DNA from: Symsagittifera roscoffensis
Lineage: Eukaryota > Xenacoelomorpha > Acoela > Convolutidae
Length of the DNA stretch: 64,000 nucleotides
NCBI RefSeq assembly: GCF_963678635.1
Contig: NC_087067.1
Span: 3,917,072 to 3,981,071 of the forward strand
Direction of reading: 5' to 3'
Made by a program: the position numbers and the translations under genes
Shown: positions 57,201 through 60,544 of the stretch, one piece after another
Position numbering within the stretch: position 1 is the first letter of the stretch
How the letters are laid out: each line of letters opens with the position of its first letter
Notes under the pieces: generated by a model
Database searches by the model: none
What the model was told of the DNA's origin: nothing
What the model saw: the letters and a program-made list of their open reading frames with translations, nothing else

Positions 57201-59229
57201 ACCAAAAAATTGCGTTTTTTCGGCGCGCGCTTCCCTCTCAAAATGAGTATATATTGGCGCCAAAGGCGCCTTAGAAAAATTTTAGGATCGGTCGGCCAAA
57301 AATGGATTTCTTAAAAAGTACCAAAGGGGGAACCCTTTGGATCGGCAGGGGGTCGAATCCCTGAGGGGGGGGGGGGGGCCTCCGCCCCCCCCCCTCCCTA
57401 AATCCGCCCCTGTGTGTACTTATGATTTTTTTTGGCTCGACAGAAGCCTGCTCAAGTATTGTCCGCTTTGTTACCGCTTCTGGAAACGGCAATCTAAGAG
57501 CTGCGAGGGTGCTATGTCAGACTAACAGTTTTTTTTTTAGCCTCAATTTGAATGTGAATGTTACCCTGGCTATCACGGAATTCAGTGCGAAGAGCAAGAG
57601 GATTTATGCAGGTCGCATCCATGCGAGAATGCAAATGCGTGTTCAACGGTCATTGATGACAACGTTCGGACAGCAACATATAATTGTGCGTGTATATCCG
57701 GGTGGGAAGGAAAAAATTGTACCAAGAAGGTTGACCTTTGCGAGGAACAGGAAGTCACGTGTAATGGGAACGGAGAGTGTGAAAACTTTCAAGACTACTT
57801 CAGGTGTAATTGCTCCTCAGGTGGGCCCATGTTTGGAATACTAGGAAAATAATTATTTCTTTGATAGATAGAAAAATTTATAATGGATCATGGATGGTAA
57901 TCTGGCTTTATCTGAACAAAACAGTTATTAACTTTTCAGCGATGCATAAAGCAGCTTGTTATTTAGGATTTAAGACATTGCGTTTTTCAGAACAAGGTCA
58001 TATGGAAAACAATTGGTGGCTGAACCTTTGACTGATAATGAATGGTTTAGTTAGGAGTTTTCAACTTAAATTAACACTAGCCAGTAGCTAGTGTATTAGT
58101 ACGGACGTTCTTTTTTTTCTAACCTAACTCGCAAATATAAGTGTTCATTGGAAGTGTTCACTTATGGAAATTTCACTGTAGAGCATCTGTTCTCTGCTTT
58201 ATATGTGGCTAGTGTTTGGAATTAATTAAGTGTCTGTGGCTGAGTGATTAGTGTGCGAGATGTTGATTTCTAGATCGCACTAGGTAGTAGGTTCGAATTC
58301 GAGATAAGTTAAATTTTTACTAACTGAAGGCTTATTTCTACCGTTTCCTATTACACTTTATAGAGCTGCTTTTTGTCGTGTTTGCGCTAGCGTTTGTGAA
58401 GCGCAGGTTCGCCTCTGTGCTTAAGAGTTATAAGTATTTAGAGGTTTACGTTGGTGTGTTAACAGGCTATAGAGGGACAAATTGCAGTGAAAACATCAAC
58501 GAATGCGAACAAAACTATCCTTGTGTATTGCAAAATACAGAACAATGCGAAGACACTGTCGGCTCCTACAGTTGTAACTGCTCATTCGGGTTCGAAGGTA
58601 AAAACTGCGAAGCTGAGACCAACTTCTGTGACAAACTTCCGTGTCAAAACAACGGCTCGTGTTCCAATAATATCCAAATAAGTGATCTTGGTTATGAATG
58701 CGACTGTAATAACACGGGGTTCGAAGGTACGAACTGTGATGTAGATACAAACGAATGTGATGTTTCGCAAAATCTATGCGACAATGGAGTTTGTGTCAAT
58801 ACTGAGGGTTCATATTTCTGCGACTGCGTAAGAACAGGGTTAAAAGGCGAAACTTGTAGCGAGCCTTGTTTTGATAATGTAACGTGTGCCAATGAAGGTA
58901 CATGTGTCGAAAGTACCAATTCTACAGTTGCGTCATGTGGATGCACGTCAAACTTCGAAGGAAGTTTTTGCCAAGTTGAGAAGGCTGCACAAGAAAGCGA
59001 AGACGATGATTTCGTAACGTCCACAGCAGGAATAGCTATTTGGGCTGCTCTCGCATTTGTTTTGTTGGCTGTTTTGATAATTGTGGTGGTTATCATTGTT
59101 GTGTTGCGAGGTTCCAGGGCAAAAACAGGCGAATACCAACCGCGAGACGCGGAGTCCAGAAGCAAAGCTTTTTCGATACCTATTGAGTTCGCAGACCTCC
59201 AACTACCGAAAGAAGAGCGTCTGATTTAA
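11408..59229 (+). CDS. crb: Crumbs-type apical polarity receptor, 19 exons, 5' end missing
   Basis: Crumbs proteins are single-pass receptors that organise the apical membrane with Pals1/Stardust, PATJ and Par6. Nineteen exons join in one open frame (5,942 nt, about 1,979 residues): 11408-11545, 16501-16680, 17031-17165, 19136-19252, 40633-40905, 41497-41691, 42247-42380, 44972-45098, 45541-45883, 48001-48114, 48582-48744, 50609-50771, 51350-51455, 52285-52438, 52715-53444, 54389-55858, 56525-56880, 57541-57820, 58466-59229. Order seen: about 19 EGF repeats, laminin-G 1, one EGF, laminin-G 2, about two EGF, laminin-G 3, about ten EGF, membrane helix, short tail. Many EGF repeats carry the calcium-binding D-x-D/N-E-C start. 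The tail has GEYQP (FERM-type site) and ends EERLI (PDZ ligand), diagnostic of Crumbs rather than Notch or other EGF proteins. Most exons are phase 1 at both ends, usual for EGF exons. No signal peptide was found, so upstream exons are missing. The join across intron 4 rests on frame and on completion of a split EGF. Confidence 0.87.
12497..12800 (+). repeat. Interspersed repeat R3, copy 1
   Basis: Begins AAGGATAGTCGGTTACTGTG and GCACGTAGCACA, continues with GCGTGATAAAA and GACAGTCATA, and contains AGGCGCTAAAA near its end. The same order recurs at 63342-63680; shorter pieces lie at 50806-50860 and near 1350. Confidence 0.65.
12942..13265 (+). repeat. tRNA-related SINE (family 1), copy 1
   Basis: Starts near TGTGTTATAGTATGAAC, then CCAACCTAAGTCGCAAATAT. 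An A-box match TAGCGTAGAGG is at 13125-13135 and a B-box match GGTTCCAACC at 13166-13175, the spacing expected for a polymerase III internal promoter. About 180 bases precede the A-box, unusual for a tRNA SINE. It abuts the 3' end of the reversed LINE. Confidence 0.75.
13270..15430 (-). mobile_element. Degenerate non-LTR retrotransposon (AP-endonuclease + RT)
   Basis: Reading 15430 downward: an endonuclease piece with [24 protein letters not shown] and FYIPHHSSC (15063-15359), then reverse-transcriptase pieces with [16 protein letters not shown] (13857-14042), a [11 protein letters not shown] block and the catalytic LLSYADDF (YADD at 13662-13673), then [17 protein letters not shown] (13330-13508). 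This order fits the Jockey-like group of AP-endonuclease LINEs. Stops and frameshifts separate the blocks, so it is dead. It lies in Crumbs intron 1 on the opposite strand. Confidence 0.82.
15431..16100 (-). other. Possible 5' part of the reversed LINE
   Basis: A 110-codon frame at 15674-16006 (- strand) continues the LINE orientation but shows no recognisable ORF1 motif. Nothing else is seen here. Confidence 0.3.
16501..16680 (+). CDS. crb: Crumbs exon 2 (EGF repeat)
   Basis: Acceptor ATTACAG, donor GTAAGT, phase 1 at both ends. It encodes an EGF repeat with the six-cysteine order, including FCGSNGRC and [12 protein letters not shown], followed by a GCQNGEIGY linker that runs into the next exon. 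Confidence 0.8.
17031..17165 (+). CDS. crb: Crumbs exon 3 (EGF repeat)
   Basis: Acceptor TTTCTGCAG, donor GTAAAT, phase 1 at both ends. The peptide has [12 protein letters not shown] and YECSCPPG; the closing GFSGLNC of this EGF is in exon 4, which supports that join. Confidence 0.82.
17767..18239 (+). repeat. Helentron-like repeat (HINE-like), near full length
   Basis: Reference copy. It starts TAAGAGTTATGAGC with a TACTCTTA partner, then GTTCACGCTC, a CACTATCGAACAGC block, the inner TCACGATAAACGTGA palindrome, CCATCATAAATTGTTC and GTTCATTACTC (inverse of the start). It ends in the hairpin CCAACTGTCAGTTGG and CTATGTTT. No coding frame. Classification is inferred from layout. Confidence 0.75.
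19136..19252 (+). CDS. crb: Crumbs exon 4 (EGF halves), last exon before the 21-kb intron
   Basis: Acceptor CACAG, donor GTAAAC, phase 1 at both ends. It opens with [14 protein letters not shown], which closes one EGF and starts a calcium-binding one, and ends at CLCKT plus a split Gly codon. The missing GFxGxxC of that EGF is found at the start of the exon at 40633. Confidence 0.8.
20001..20221 (+). repeat. HINE-like repeat, short form
   Basis: Begins TTAAGAGTCGATGAATG and ends GCGTTCATTTACTC with CCAACTGCCTGTTAG, but the middle, including the TCACG palindrome, is absent. The break resembles that of the copy at 24100-24336. Confidence 0.7.
21231..21619 (+). repeat. HINE-like repeat, diverged
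   Basis: Starts GGAGTCCATGAACGTAG and ends CCCACTTGGCTATGTTT; the inside is only partly alignable by eye. Confidence 0.5.
22090..22466 (+). repeat. HINE-like repeat, diverged
   Basis: Keeps CTTGTTCACGCTCAAAT, ACTATCAAACAATAG and the end CTGTTGGTTATGTTT; the 5' hairpin is lost. Confidence 0.5.
24100..24336 (+). repeat. HINE-like repeat, short form
   Basis: Begins TTTAAGAGTCGATGAACG, goes from GTGATGATTTT straight to CTCAAATTGGGTTT and ends CTGTTGGCTATG. It lies just beyond the ERC 3' end, antisense to ERC. Confidence 0.7.
24528..24533 (-). terminator. Likely poly(A) signal of ERC
   Basis: AATAAA on the - strand, about 55 bases after the ERC stop codon. Confidence 0.6.
24587..24778 (-). CDS. 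ERC: ERC last exon
   Basis: Acceptor TTTAACAG, phase 0. Encodes [15 protein letters not shown], matching the family's last coiled-coil block, and a basic tail ending YMHM with stop TAA (24587-24589). A possible donor GTAAAT at 24616-24621 could instead lead to another exon, but AATAAA at 24528-24533 favours ending here. Confidence 0.8.
   Translation of the reverse strand, partial: AAGNMNPVVTRDLKKLHEDKQKLLRQLNDMNEKRVKMIHALENKFSGKTKPRGKLERTHYMHM
24587..34070 (-). CDS. ERC: ERC/ELKS/CAST (Bruchpilot-family) active-zone scaffold, 10 exons
   Basis: ERC proteins are long coiled-coil scaffolds of the presynaptic active zone that bind RIM, Liprin-alpha and Rab6. Ten exons on the - strand join in frame (963 residues): 33609-34070, 32594-33172, 29161-29862, 28708-28899, 28301-28456, 27789-28014, 27186-27349, 26747-26830, 25118-25252, 24587-24778. 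Residues 1 to about 135 are low-complexity, rich in Gln, Asn, Pro and Ser. The rest is heptad coiled coil. Family hallmarks are [10 protein letters not shown] near residue 170, the almost invariant [18 protein letters not shown] near residue 245, and a C-terminal [18 protein letters not shown] block. All junctions are GT-AG and all but one are phase 0. A poly(A) signal AATAAA (24528-24533) lies about 55 bases past the stop. The C-terminal GIWA PDZ ligand of vertebrate brain isoforms is absent in this reading. The gene lies inside a Crumbs intron in opposite orientation. Confidence 0.92.
25118..25252 (-). CDS. ERC: ERC exon 9 (conserved C-terminal block)
   Basis: Acceptor TTTGCACAG, donor GTATTT, phase 0 at both ends, 45 codons. 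It begins [11 protein letters not shown] and contains [18 protein letters not shown], close to the highly conserved ERC block before the C terminus. Confidence 0.95.
26747..26830 (-). CDS. ERC: ERC exon 8 (short coiled-coil exon)
   Basis: Acceptor TGGTTTTAG, donor GTCAGT, phase 0 at both ends, 28 codons (begins [11 protein letters not shown]). Too short to stand alone, but it fits the frame and the family's coiled coil. Confidence 0.87.
26930..27165 (+). repeat. SINE family 2 copy in ERC intron 7
   Basis: Contains GGCTGGTAAACATTGCCTC, CGGTTCGCCGTGATGAGCTG and TTGGTCCTTTCCCTCGTGG, the complement of the SINE at 616-862. It is antisense to ERC and ends about 20 bases from the exon 7 donor. Confidence 0.7.
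27186..27349 (-). CDS. ERC: ERC exon 7 (coiled coil)
   Basis: Acceptor GTATTGCAG, donor GTAACC, phase 1 in and phase 0 out. [20 protein letters not shown] matches the conserved ERC motif in this position. A tRNA-derived SINE begins about 20 bases downstream of the donor. Confidence 0.93.
27789..28014 (-). CDS. ERC: ERC exon 6 (coiled coil)
   Basis: Acceptor CTATTTCAG, donor GTTACA, phase 0 in and phase 1 out. Contains [16 protein letters not shown] and [18 protein letters not shown] and ends [11 protein letters not shown], matching the family's AQxLEEARRRE block. Confidence 0.93.
28301..28456 (-). CDS. ERC: ERC exon 5 (coiled coil)
   Basis: Acceptor CTGTTTAG, donor GTCAAC, phase 0 at both ends, 52 codons of charged heptads beginning DSQIKML and including [15 protein letters not shown]. 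Confidence 0.9.
28625..28690 (-). repeat. tRNA-like fragment
   Basis: On the - strand a good B-box GGTTCGAAGCC follows a tRNA-like stretch, but no paired acceptor stem is seen. Probably a SINE remnant in ERC intron 4. Confidence 0.35.
28708..28899 (-). CDS. ERC: ERC exon 4 (coiled coil)
   Basis: Acceptor TACTCTAG, donor GTAAGT, phase 0 at both ends, 64 codons. [18 protein letters not shown] and the [16 protein letters not shown] block are typical of ERC. Confidence 0.94.
28915..28995 (-). repeat. tRNA-like fragment
   Basis: On the - strand AAGTTAAGTGATCA (A-box-like) precedes GAGTTCGAACCCC (B-box). No matching acceptor stem, so a SINE head is likelier than a working tRNA gene. It lies in the intron between ERC exons 3 and 4. 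Confidence 0.4.
29161..29862 (-). CDS. ERC: ERC exon 3 (coiled coil)
   Basis: Acceptor CCGTTTAG, donor GTGAGT, phase 0 at both ends, 234 codons. Contains [27 protein letters not shown] and [15 protein letters not shown], matching the central ERC coiled coil. It ends at [11 protein letters not shown]. Confidence 0.95.
31206..31490 (+). repeat. HINE-like repeat, 3' truncated
   Basis: Starts TTAAGCGTCGATGAACAAAG; keeps the CTTTGATCCTGTTTTCTC block near 31450; the 3' hairpin is missing. It lies in ERC intron 2, antisense to ERC. Confidence 0.6.
31710..32512 (+). repeat. Two HINE-like repeats, head to tail
   Basis: Copy one (31710-32069) runs from CGAGTCGATGAACG to GGCTATCTAG, where copy two (32070-32512) starts at once with AAAAGAGTAATGAAAG and runs to CAGTTGGCTATGTTTT. 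The 3' part of copy one is lost at the junction. The pair ends about 80 bases before ERC exon 2. Confidence 0.75.
32594..33172 (-). CDS. ERC: ERC exon 2 (conserved coiled coil)
   Basis: Acceptor CATTTTAG, donor GTAATC, phase 0 at both ends, 193 codons. Contains [10 protein letters not shown] and, from about 32893 downward, [18 protein letters not shown] then SIKKLLEII. These are the most conserved signatures of ERC proteins and decide the identification. Confidence 0.96.
33609..34070 (-). CDS. ERC: ERC exon 1 (Q/N/P-rich N terminus)
   Basis: Starts at the ATG whose complement is 34068-34070, followed at once by a second Met codon. It encodes a low-complexity Gln/Pro/Asn-rich region with several QQQQ runs, then [13 protein letters not shown], the start of the coiled coil. 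Donor GTTAGT gives phase 0, the only nearby donor that keeps the frame open into exon 2. The start is probable, not proven; a further 5' exon is possible. Confidence 0.8.
34071..36400. other. ERC upstream region
   Basis: 5' side of ERC on the - strand, where its promoter and leader should lie. No core promoter motif is clear. A weak HINE-like fragment is at about 35764-35910 and a tRNA-like GTGGGTTCCAATCTGG at 36080. Confidence 0.4.
36404..37045 (+). repeat. HINE-like repeats, 5' fragment then a full copy
   Basis: A 5' piece (36404-36520) is followed by a second start TTAAGAGTCGGTGATTT at about 36520 and a copy that ends in CCAACTGTCTGTTTTCTATG. The second copy contains a tandem duplication of about 55 bases around AAAAGGAACACAAACTCT (36650-36745). 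Confidence 0.7.
37283..37640 (+). repeat. HINE-like repeat, ends missing
   Basis: Contains GCGGTTTGACTTTTTATTTC, CCACTATCGAACAGCAG and the inner palindrome TCACGAAAAACGTGATC; neither terminal hairpin is kept. Confidence 0.65.
37650..40630. other. Rest of large Crumbs intron, right part
   Basis: Apart from the AT microsatellite, only AT-rich sequence. Nothing coding was recognised between the last HINE-like copy and Crumbs exon 5. Confidence 0.45.
39226..39262. repeat. (AT)n microsatellite
   Basis: About 18 uninterrupted AT units in the large Crumbs intron. Confidence 0.95.
40633..40905 (+). CDS. crb: Crumbs exon 5 (EGF repeats)
   Basis: Acceptor TTCTCAG, donor GTAAGA, phase 1 at both ends. 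It begins GFQGVFC, completing the EGF left open in exon 4, then gives [19 protein letters not shown], the calcium-type DVNEC start and CSCNRNWAG. Confidence 0.9.
41497..41691 (+). CDS. crb: Crumbs exon 6 (EGF repeats)
   Basis: Acceptor TTTTTCAG, donor GTGAGT, phase 1 at both ends. EGF hallmarks are [19 protein letters not shown] and CQNGASC. The second EGF continues into exon 7. Confidence 0.9.
42247..42380 (+). CDS. crb: Crumbs exon 7 (EGF repeats)
   Basis: Acceptor TTGTTACAG, donor GTTAGT, phase 1 in and phase 0 out. It encodes [13 protein letters not shown] and the start of the next EGF (CTNSGMVC). The GTTAGT donor recurs after exons 9 and 17. Confidence 0.83.
42577..44937 (+). repeat. 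Array of five HINE-like repeats within one Crumbs intron
   Basis: Copies at about 42577-42830, 43090-43556, 43765-44182, 44197-44478 and 44479-44937 follow one another in the same orientation. Several show GAGTAATGAAC starts, the TCACGAAAAACGTGATC core and GTTCATTACTC ends. They make up most of the intron at 42381-44971 and stop about 35 bases before exon 8. Confidence 0.75.
44972..45098 (+). CDS. crb: Crumbs exon 8 (EGF repeats)
   Basis: Acceptor TTTTTAG, donor GTGAGA, phase 0 in and phase 1 out, matching exon 7. It encodes [14 protein letters not shown] and a calcium-binding start DINEC followed by CEHGTC. Confidence 0.87.
45163..45252 (+). repeat. HINE-like repeat, 3' fragment
   Basis: Carries only the CAAAAAGCTTTAAGGGTATC and GAAATTCGAAAGTTGAC part of the family. 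Confidence 0.5.
45541..45883 (+). CDS. crb: Crumbs exon 9 (several EGF repeats)
   Basis: Acceptor ATTTTAG, donor GTTAGT, phase 1 in and phase 2 out. Holds the end of one EGF ([12 protein letters not shown]), two complete ones and the start of a fourth, with calcium-type starts NIDDC and two EVDEC. One repeat has the unusual spacing GCSQCPNG. Confidence 0.92.
45903..46265 (+). repeat. Partial SINE-1 leader and associated unit
   Basis: 45903-45975 resembles the SINE-1 5' part (TCTAACCTAAGTCTCAAATA). 46012-46060 carries GATAGCATGTGCTTCGAC and CAGTTGATGCAT, a unit also present at 60418-60470. A 22-base tandem unit (AACTCAATATCAGAAATTTT plus CT) repeats about 2.5 times at 46119-46172. Confidence 0.55.
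46265..46345 (+). repeat. HINE-like repeat, 5' fragment
   Basis: Starts TTAAGAGTAATGAACGTAGC and ends soon after TTTCCCAGGAAA, where SINE-1 sequence begins. Confidence 0.6.
46355..46865 (+). repeat. tRNA-related SINE (family 1), copy 2, long form
   Basis: A-box TAGCGTAGAGG at 46535-46545 and B-box GGTTCGAACC at 46570-46579, with the shared leader before and ATAAATCAAGGCATGTTAG after. The tail has tandem units around CATAATTG and GCGTCACTTAGC (46707-46790) and ends near CTTCGTCTCTGTGTAAAA. Confidence 0.75.
46866..47247 (+). repeat. HINE-like repeat, 5' truncated
   Basis: Enters at GTCGCTCAATTTTAG, keeps the TCACGAAAAACGTGA core and ends CATCTGTCAGTTGGCTATG; the 5' hairpin has been replaced by the SINE-1 tail. 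Confidence 0.7.
47697..47975 (+). repeat. HINE-like repeat abutting Crumbs exon 10
   Basis: Starts CAGAGTAATGAACGAAGTG with an ACTCTTATAAAGG partner and ends in TTTCGAAAGTGGAGC about 25 bases before the exon 10 acceptor. Confidence 0.65.
48001..48114 (+). CDS. crb: Crumbs exon 10 (EGF repeats)
   Basis: Acceptor TTTTGTAG, donor GTGAGT, phase 2 at both ends. Encodes [14 protein letters not shown] then [17 protein letters not shown] copy of the + strand repeat family ends only about 25 bases before this acceptor. Confidence 0.88.
48380..48490 (+). repeat. SINE family 2 fragment
   Basis: GCACATTACCCAGTCC, GCGGTTCGCCGTGAAGAGCTG and TTGGTCCTTTCGCTTGTC match the body of the SINE at 616-862, here on the + strand without a clear tRNA head. 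Confidence 0.6.
48582..48744 (+). CDS. crb: Crumbs exon 11 (EGF repeats)
   Basis: Acceptor TGTTGCAG, donor GTAACT, phase 2 in and phase 0 out. Encodes [15 protein letters not shown], then IDDC, CYNGAPC and [12 protein letters not shown]. Confidence 0.9.
49514..50020 (+). repeat. HINE-like repeat with internal duplication
   Basis: Starts AAGTGAAGACTCTTATATAG, has TTTTTTTCAGG and GCAAACTCCACTATC twice (49720 and 49765), and ends without the 3' hairpin. Confidence 0.6.
50200..50264 (-). mobile_element. hAT-type MITE end fragment
   Basis: On the - strand it reads AGGGGCAGATCTATGACTTT followed by a long G run, similar to the left end of the complete MITE at 56993. Only this terminal part is seen. 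Confidence 0.5.
50609..50771 (+). CDS. crb: Crumbs exon 12 (EGF repeat with long insert)
   Basis: Acceptor TTTTTTAG, weak donor GTCATT, phase 0 in and phase 1 out. [12 protein letters not shown] is followed by an unusually long loop of about 30 residues before [10 protein letters not shown]. Confidence 0.82.
50806..50860 (+). repeat. Interspersed repeat R3, short copy
   Basis: AAGGATAGCTGGTTGCGGTG and CAAATAGCACAGAAAGTTCC match the starts of the copies at 12497 and 63342. It lies 35 bases after the Crumbs exon 12 donor. Confidence 0.5.
50990..51269 (+). repeat. HINE-like repeat, 5' truncated
   Basis: Begins within GCGAAAGTGTAAAGGTC, keeps TCACGAAAAACGTGA and ends CTGTCCGTTGGCTATGTTT, 80 bases before exon 13. 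Confidence 0.65.
51350..51455 (+). CDS. crb: Crumbs exon 13 (EGF repeat part)
   Basis: Acceptor TTTTCAG, donor GTCAGT, phase 1 in and phase 2 out. Encodes a cysteine-rich stretch with [14 protein letters not shown] and ends at DEGFY plus a split Arg codon; the following [12 protein letters not shown] is in exon 14. Confidence 0.8.
51549..52024 (+). repeat. HINE-like repeat, full length
   Basis: Starts GAGAGTAATGAGCGTAG with the stem GAGTA (51551-51555) paired to TACTC (51570-51574); ends GCGTTCATTACTC (51986-51998) and an imperfect CAAACTGTCAGTCTGTTG hairpin. One of the best copies for a consensus. Confidence 0.78.
52285..52438 (+). CDS. crb: Crumbs exon 14 (EGF repeats)
   Basis: Acceptor AATTAG, donor GTCAGT, phase 2 in and phase 0 out. 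Encodes [12 protein letters not shown], calcium-type NIDEC, CQNEGTC and [12 protein letters not shown]. Confidence 0.9.
52715..53444 (+). CDS. crb: Crumbs exon 15 (EGF, laminin-G 1, EGF)
   Basis: Acceptor TTTTTTAG, donor GTTTGA, phase 0 in and phase 1 out. An EGF ([19 protein letters not shown]) is followed by a laminin-G sandwich domain at roughly 52855-53330, with VKLRIRTTL, the GEWVSLEV strand and closing [11 protein letters not shown] single EGF follows ([19 protein letters not shown]). A laminin-G between EGF repeats is the Crumbs pattern. Confidence 0.92.
54389..55858 (+). CDS. crb: Crumbs exon 16 (laminin-G 2, EGF pair, laminin-G 3, EGF)
   Basis: Acceptor TTTTTCAG, donor GTGAGT, phase 1 at both ends; 1,470 nt, the largest exon. 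Laminin-G 2 spans about 54395-54980 ([21 protein letters not shown]). Then come [19 protein letters not shown] and a shortened EGF. Laminin-G 3 spans about 55180-55770 ([23 protein letters not shown]), and the start of another EGF follows ([15 protein letters not shown]). Exon 15 joins in frame; an intervening 53500-53546 segment would break the frame. Confidence 0.92.
56525..56880 (+). CDS. crb: Crumbs exon 17 (EGF repeats)
   Basis: Acceptor TTTTCTTAG, donor GTTAGT, phase 1 in and phase 0 out. Encodes [26 protein letters not shown], calcium-type [24 protein letters not shown] and CNERGVC. A complete hAT-type MITE sits in the next intron. Confidence 0.92.
56895..56975 (-). mobile_element. Old hAT-type MITE fragment
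   Basis: CCCTCACCAACCAGTGGGTC and ATTTTATGACATCCATTTTT match the inner part of the reversed MITE at 9650-9907. It lies just left of the complete MITE, which landed beside it. Confidence 0.5.
56993..57412 (+). mobile_element. Complete hAT-type MITE, 420 bp, with 8-bp target duplication
   Basis: Ends are CAGGGGCGGATCTAGGATTT and AAATCCGCCCCTG, inverted. The 8 bases before (56985-56992, TGTGTACT) are repeated exactly after it (57413-57420), the target-site length of hAT transposons. No transposase frame. Inside are TTGGCGCCAAAGGCGCC and long G and C runs near the right end. It sits in Crumbs intron 17. Confidence 0.88.
57541..57820 (+). CDS. crb: Crumbs exon 18 (EGF repeats)
   Basis: Acceptor TTTTTTTAG, donor GTGGGC, phase 0 in and phase 1 out. 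Encodes [38 protein letters not shown] and CNCSSG. Confidence 0.88.
58085..58425 (+). repeat. SINE with a different tRNA-like head, family 1 relative
   Basis: The leader TCTAACCTAACTCGCAAATA is shared with family 1, but the promoter part reads TGGCTGAGTGATTAG (A-box, 58237-58251) and GGTTCGAATTC (B-box, 58290-58300), like a Ser/Leu-type tRNA. The tail near GGTTCGCCTCTGTGC resembles the family 1 tail. It lies just before the last Crumbs exon. Confidence 0.7.
58466..59229 (+). CDS. crb: Crumbs last exon (EGFs, membrane helix, ERLI tail)
   Basis: Acceptor GTTAACAG, phase 1; stop TAA at 59227-59229. GYRGTNC and four more EGF repeats are followed by an acidic juxtamembrane ESEDDD and a hydrophobic helix at about 59027-59106. 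The 40-residue cytoplasmic tail has GEYQP near the membrane and ends EERLI (59212-59226). In known Crumbs proteins these bind FERM proteins and the PDZ domain of Pals1. The frame stays open upstream to 58378, but that part is SINE sequence and not taken as coding. Confidence 0.95.
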
Positions 59230-59790
59230 ATCAATTCAACATCATTTTCTCTACCCTTCCGTGCTAAATTAGAAACTAGTTAGACTAAGCCATTGTGCAA
59301 ATAAGTTGTTGACCTTTATTGTAAATATCAATTCGATTTTGCTATTGAATAATTTGATAAATTTAATTTTGCTGGAATATTTTTAACATCAGAAGAAAGA
59401 AATCCTAGCTTGATTGATATTTTCCTAGTTTAAGTAATTATGCGTCGTTTTTCAACCATTATTTTAAAATATCACCATAAAAATATCAAGTTTCTGATCT
59501 CAAGTTCAACGAGATAGTTAACCTAAAATCTATTCTGAAAACTTCATTTCAATTTAGCAACTTTTATGATTTGAGTAATTGAACAATGTGCTGAAGTGCT
59601 GATTTTCTTGGAAATTAAAAACAAACTATTGGAAGACTTGTTGCTGTTACTGTATTCTTTAATAGTTGTATTAGTTCTCTTGATATTGCACATTTTTATG
59701 GAAAAAGTCAATATTGATTTTTTAAATCTCTGTCTGCTTGGGCGGCTAAGGCTTGAACTGAATTTTTTTTGCAGATTCAAGCTATTACAC
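59230..59790 (+). other. Crumbs 3' flank
   Basis: AT-rich sequence after the Crumbs stop. No canonical AATAAA is visible in the first 350 bases; ATTAAA at 59614-59619 is the nearest plausible poly(A) signal. No other gene was recognised here. Confidence 0.4.
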
Positions 59791-59794
59791 AATC

Positions 59795-60375
59795 AAAGCT
59801 TGTGTTATAGTATGAACTGTCTTTTTTTCCATTATAAGTCGCAAATATTGTTGCGACGCAAATACTGTTGCGACTAAATGTGTTCATTTTGTTCAATAAC
59901 CAGCTATTAAGTACAGCCAATGCTCAGGATATTAACACAGACTATTACATTACAAATGGCTTTTTAGCTTTAAGGTATCATTGATCTGTAGTTTAGAGGT
60001 AGGGAGAAGACCCGCAACAAAATAAGAGGGTTCGAACCTGGGCAGGGTCGGCTGTTTTTAATGATGAACTTTTTCGTATACTAGTTAAAATGCCTCCGCT
60101 CTATAAATTGAGGCATGTTAGTTGGTTATTTTCTCTTTTTTTCAAGCTGACTGGTACAGCTAACGTGTCATAATATGCCTGCGTCACTTAGCAATTATGT
60201 AGACCCATAATTGGCGTGCGTCACTTAGCACTTATGTAGACTCATAATTGCCGTGCGTCACTTGAGAAAGTTTGTAGACTACAGTTTTACTCATTCACTT
60301 TTCCCAATAGCGTTATCGGTCAAATTTTCGATTTTGTATGCGAAGTGCAACTTTGCCTCTGTGTTAATCTTTATT
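59795..60375 (+). repeat. tRNA-related SINE (family 1), copy 3, long form
   Basis: A-box-like TAGTTTAGAGG at 59989-59999 and B-box GGTTCGAACC at 60029-60038. The tail holds about three units of roughly 39 bases around GCGTCACTTAGCA and TATGTAGAC (60163-60285) and ends near CTTTGCCTCTGTG. Confidence 0.78.
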
Positions 60376-60417
60376 CAACGACATGAGCAAAAAATGATAT
60401 AAGACGTACAGTCAAAA

Positions 60418-60544
60418 TTGATAGCATGTGCTTTGACATTTGAGTACTATTAAGTTACAACAGTTGATGCATTATAAATTCATCTTCATCAACTGAACAG
60501 AAAAAGCTATTTGTTTCAAACAATAGTACAATAAAAAAATCTTG
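60418..60544 (+). repeat. Repeat unit shared with 46012-46060
   Basis: GATAGCATGTGCTTTGAC followed by CAGTTGATGCAT; as at 46 kb, a HINE-like start follows it. Confidence 0.5.

Noticed and set aside
58378-58465. Upstream in-frame extension of the last Crumbs exon
   Set aside because: The stretch is SINE tail sequence, and the EGF homology starts exactly after the AACAG acceptor at 58465.
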